From JALYIM01 sp040003205 (GTDB lineage Bacteria > Acidobacteriota > Terriglobia > Terriglobales > Acidobacteriaceae), in assembly GCA_040003205.1 (NCBI GenBank), contig JBDUDA010000046.1:1-14362 (forward strand): 14,362 bases of DNA, in the 5' to 3' direction. Shown here piece by piece: positions 12,792 to 14,362 of this stretch (within the stretch, counting starts at the first letter, position 1; each line of letters opens with the position of its first letter). Made by a program: the position numbers and the translations under genes. The notes beneath the pieces are model-generated. The model searched no databases. It saw only the letters and a list, made by a program, of their open reading frames with translations, and was not told where the DNA came from.

Positions 12792-14293
12792 AGGATCCCA
12801 AGTGGGAGCTTGCCATTCTGGCGACCGTGCAAGGCTTCTACGAAAAGTTGCTACAGGACTCCGTGGATGGCGAAGTGCCCGTGCCGAGCGGTCTCGAAGC
12901 AATCTCCCTGCAACAAAGCGAGGGCGATGTACACGAGACGCTGGGACGCATGCGGCGCTGGCTGCGACTGCTGGATATGGCGGTTACTCCGGCCATGCTG
13001 CGGCGTGCTTTCACCAGCGAAGTTGATCCAGAAATCGCAGAGGCGATGTTGCGCTACTTCACGCGCAAAAAAGATAGCAGCGACGCCAACCGCGACAAAA
13101 CTGATCTGGTGGTGACCTTTCTCTACCGTCACCCCCGAGTTGCAGGACAGTGGGAGCGCCGCGGCTACGGACTCGACGGCGCGTTACCGCTTTCGCCCTT
13201 CGAAATAGCGCTGCTCGAAATTCTGGCGGACACCGATATTCCTTCACTCCCGGAAGAACACGTACAACTTCTGCGCCGCTTCGATCCCCTACAGGAACAA
13301 GCCGGCGAATATCGCGACCTCAATGCGCTTATCGAATCTGGAATTATCCAGAACGCGAGAGAGATCAAGCAGGCACTGGAAATATCTTTTTACCACCCCG
13401 GAGTCCTGGCAGCTATCGCCGCTTACAACTGTGCGCTCAGCAAACAGTTCGATTCTCTCTTTCATTCCGCAGCCGCAGAAATTAAAAGCTTTGCCGAAGC
13501 TTTGCAGGAACAGGGCGGAAGCATCCTTGGCAATGTGGACGGGGTAGATGTAACCGTGGACCACGTTTCCGCGATACACGAAGCCGAGTTGCTGGGCAGC
13601 GATTACAACACGGCGCTGGAGAAATTTCGCCGCGTCTCAAGATTGAAACAAGTTTTAGAGCGCCGGCCCCCAATTCGCCGGTCATCTCGAACGGCAAGGC
13701 CAGTCGCCGCACCCAAACCTGTTGCTAACGTGGAACCCACTCCGGTGCGGGCGGTGGTGGACGTCTTGGCGCTCAGGGCCTCCATTACCCCACAGCAGAT
13801 CGCAGCCGAAGAGGCAAAACTCTCGCGCATTGAAGAATCAATCCGCATATTTATGCGCGTGGCGGACCCGAAGTTTCGTCAGGTAGTTCCGATGCGCTTC
13901 TTTAATCTCACGCTGACTACAGACGAAGCGGAAGCTTACTGTGCCGATTACCTGGAAGAAAAATCCATTCGCGCCGGGGTCGCCCGTGTTCTGCTGCGCC
14001 TGGTCGCCGTAACTGCGCGTTTCACGACTGAACTCGAAGAGATGAAGCGGGTCGGAAATTCGCCTTCTTTGTGGAAATTACACGCAGACTCGCTGATTAC
14101 GCTGCTGGAAGTTGGACGCGCTGCTGGAGAGAATGCGCGCAGAGTGATGAACCTGGCTCAACAGCACGGCAGCCAGAAAGAGGCGACGGCGATTAAAGCG
14201 CCATTGCAGAAATTGCAAGAATGTTCAGATTTGACTATCAGAACCTTGAAAAGTTCCCCAGCCGAGAAAACCGTAGGAGCAGCAGCCAATTAG
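12785..14293 (+). CDS. Helical protein of unknown function, 502 residues
   Basis: I do not recognise this protein. It is predicted to be soluble: no signal peptide, no membrane segment and no repeat of known type. Residues 1-290 look mainly helical, with many Leu/Ala/Glu/Arg heptad-like runs. A Pro/Arg/Ala-rich linker spans about 293-325 (RRPPIRRSSRTARPVAAPKP). Residues 335-490 form a second helical part, including AEEAKLSRIEESIRIFMRV and ARVLLRLVAVTARFTTELEE, which may be coiled coil. The start is TTG at 12785, chosen because CAGGAG lies 6 bases upstream and an in-frame TGA at 12752 excludes anything longer. It stands alone, 160 bases after purU, and is followed directly by tandem repeats. 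It could be an acidobacterial lineage-specific structural or scaffold protein. Confidence 0.8.
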   Translation: MVEDPKWELAILATVQGFYEKLLQDSVDGEVPVPSGLEAISLQQSEGDVHETLGRMRRWLRLLDMAVTPAMLRRAFTSEVDPEIAEAMLRYFTRKKDSSDANRDKTDLVVTFLYRHPRVAGQWERRGYGLDGALPLSPFEIALLEILADTDIPSLPEEHVQLLRRFDPLQEQAGEYRDLNALIESGIIQNAREIKQALEISFYHPGVLAAIAAYNCALSKQFDSLFHSAAAEIKSFAEALQEQGGSILGNVDGVDVTVDHVSAIHEAELLGSDYNTALEKFRRVSRLKQVLERRPPIRRSSRTARPVAAPKPVANVEPTPVRAVVDVLALRASITPQQIAAEEAKLSRIEESIRIFMRVADPKFRQVVPMRFFNLTLTTDEAEAYCADYLEEKSIRAGVARVLLRLVAVTARFTTELEEMKRVGNSPSLWKLHADSLITLLEVGRAAGENARRVMNLAQQHGSQKEATAIKAPLQKLQECSDLTIRTLKSSPAEKTVGAAAN

Positions 14294-14362
14294 CCTACCG
14301 CCGTGTCATCCTAAGCCCTACCACCGTGTCATCCTGATCCTTACGCCGTGTCATCCTAAACC
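14294..14362. repeat. Tandem CCGTGTCATCCT repeat reaching the window edge
   Basis: CCGTGTCATCCT occurs three times, at 14301-14312, 14324-14335 and 14346-14357, with periods of 23 and 22 bases. The intervening bases are also similar (CTACC or TTACG before, AAG, GAT or AAA after). The core resembles the TGTCATCCTGAG dispersed repeats of Acidobacteriota (recalled, not searched). It begins right after the stop codon of the preceding gene and may continue beyond the window. Confidence 0.7.

Noticed and set aside
14294..14362. CRISPR array
   Set aside because: Units are 22-23 bases apart with no unique spacers of normal length, and no cas gene is present.

Overview
The window looks like a chromosomal stretch from an Acidobacteriota (Terriglobia/Koribacter-like) bacterium. 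That placement is an inference from three things: moderately GC-rich coding sequence, the gene families present (a receiver-like/PilZ protein, a DUF59 SufT-like protein, a GcvT-like protein with tandem PYROXD2-like oxidoreductases), and two dispersed-repeat types I associate with this phylum (TTCA-loop palindromes near the left end, GTGTCATCCT repeats at the right end). There are no rRNA or tRNA genes, insertion sequences, CRISPR arrays or phage genes. I see thirteen protein-coding genes, one of them a 55-residue zinc-ribbon protein.

Left part (1-5321). A repeat-bearing non-coding segment is followed, on the minus strand, by a receiver-like/PilZ protein, then a DJ-1/PfpI protein with a clear intrinsic terminator, and an exported TpbA-like dual-specificity phosphatase. 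Divergent from these is a small SufT-like Fe-S maturation protein (+). Next come a 93-residue membrane protein (-) and, divergent from it, an exported DmpA-like P1 peptidase (+). The peptidase converges on a SAM-dependent methyltransferase (-), with only 8 bases between the stop codons.

Middle and right part (5322-12624). A divergent region with a perfect 14-base palindrome separates the methyltransferase from the zinc-ribbon protein and an APC-type permease. The permease converges on a GcvT-like folate-dependent protein (-). Across a 219-base divergent control region lie two tandem FAD-dependent oxidoreductases and PurU (+), probably one operon. GcvT-like protein, two flavin oxidoreductases, formyl-THF deformylase and a neighbouring permease together suggest uptake and oxidative demethylation of an unidentified methylated compound. 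In that model the one-carbon unit passes onto tetrahydrofolate and leaves as formate. The control region has a good promoter on each strand, with a TGACC-N3-GGTCA inverted repeat almost midway between the two predicted transcription starts.

Right end (12625-14362). A 502-residue, mostly helical soluble protein of unknown function with a TTG start is followed by a short tandem repeat that runs to the window edge.
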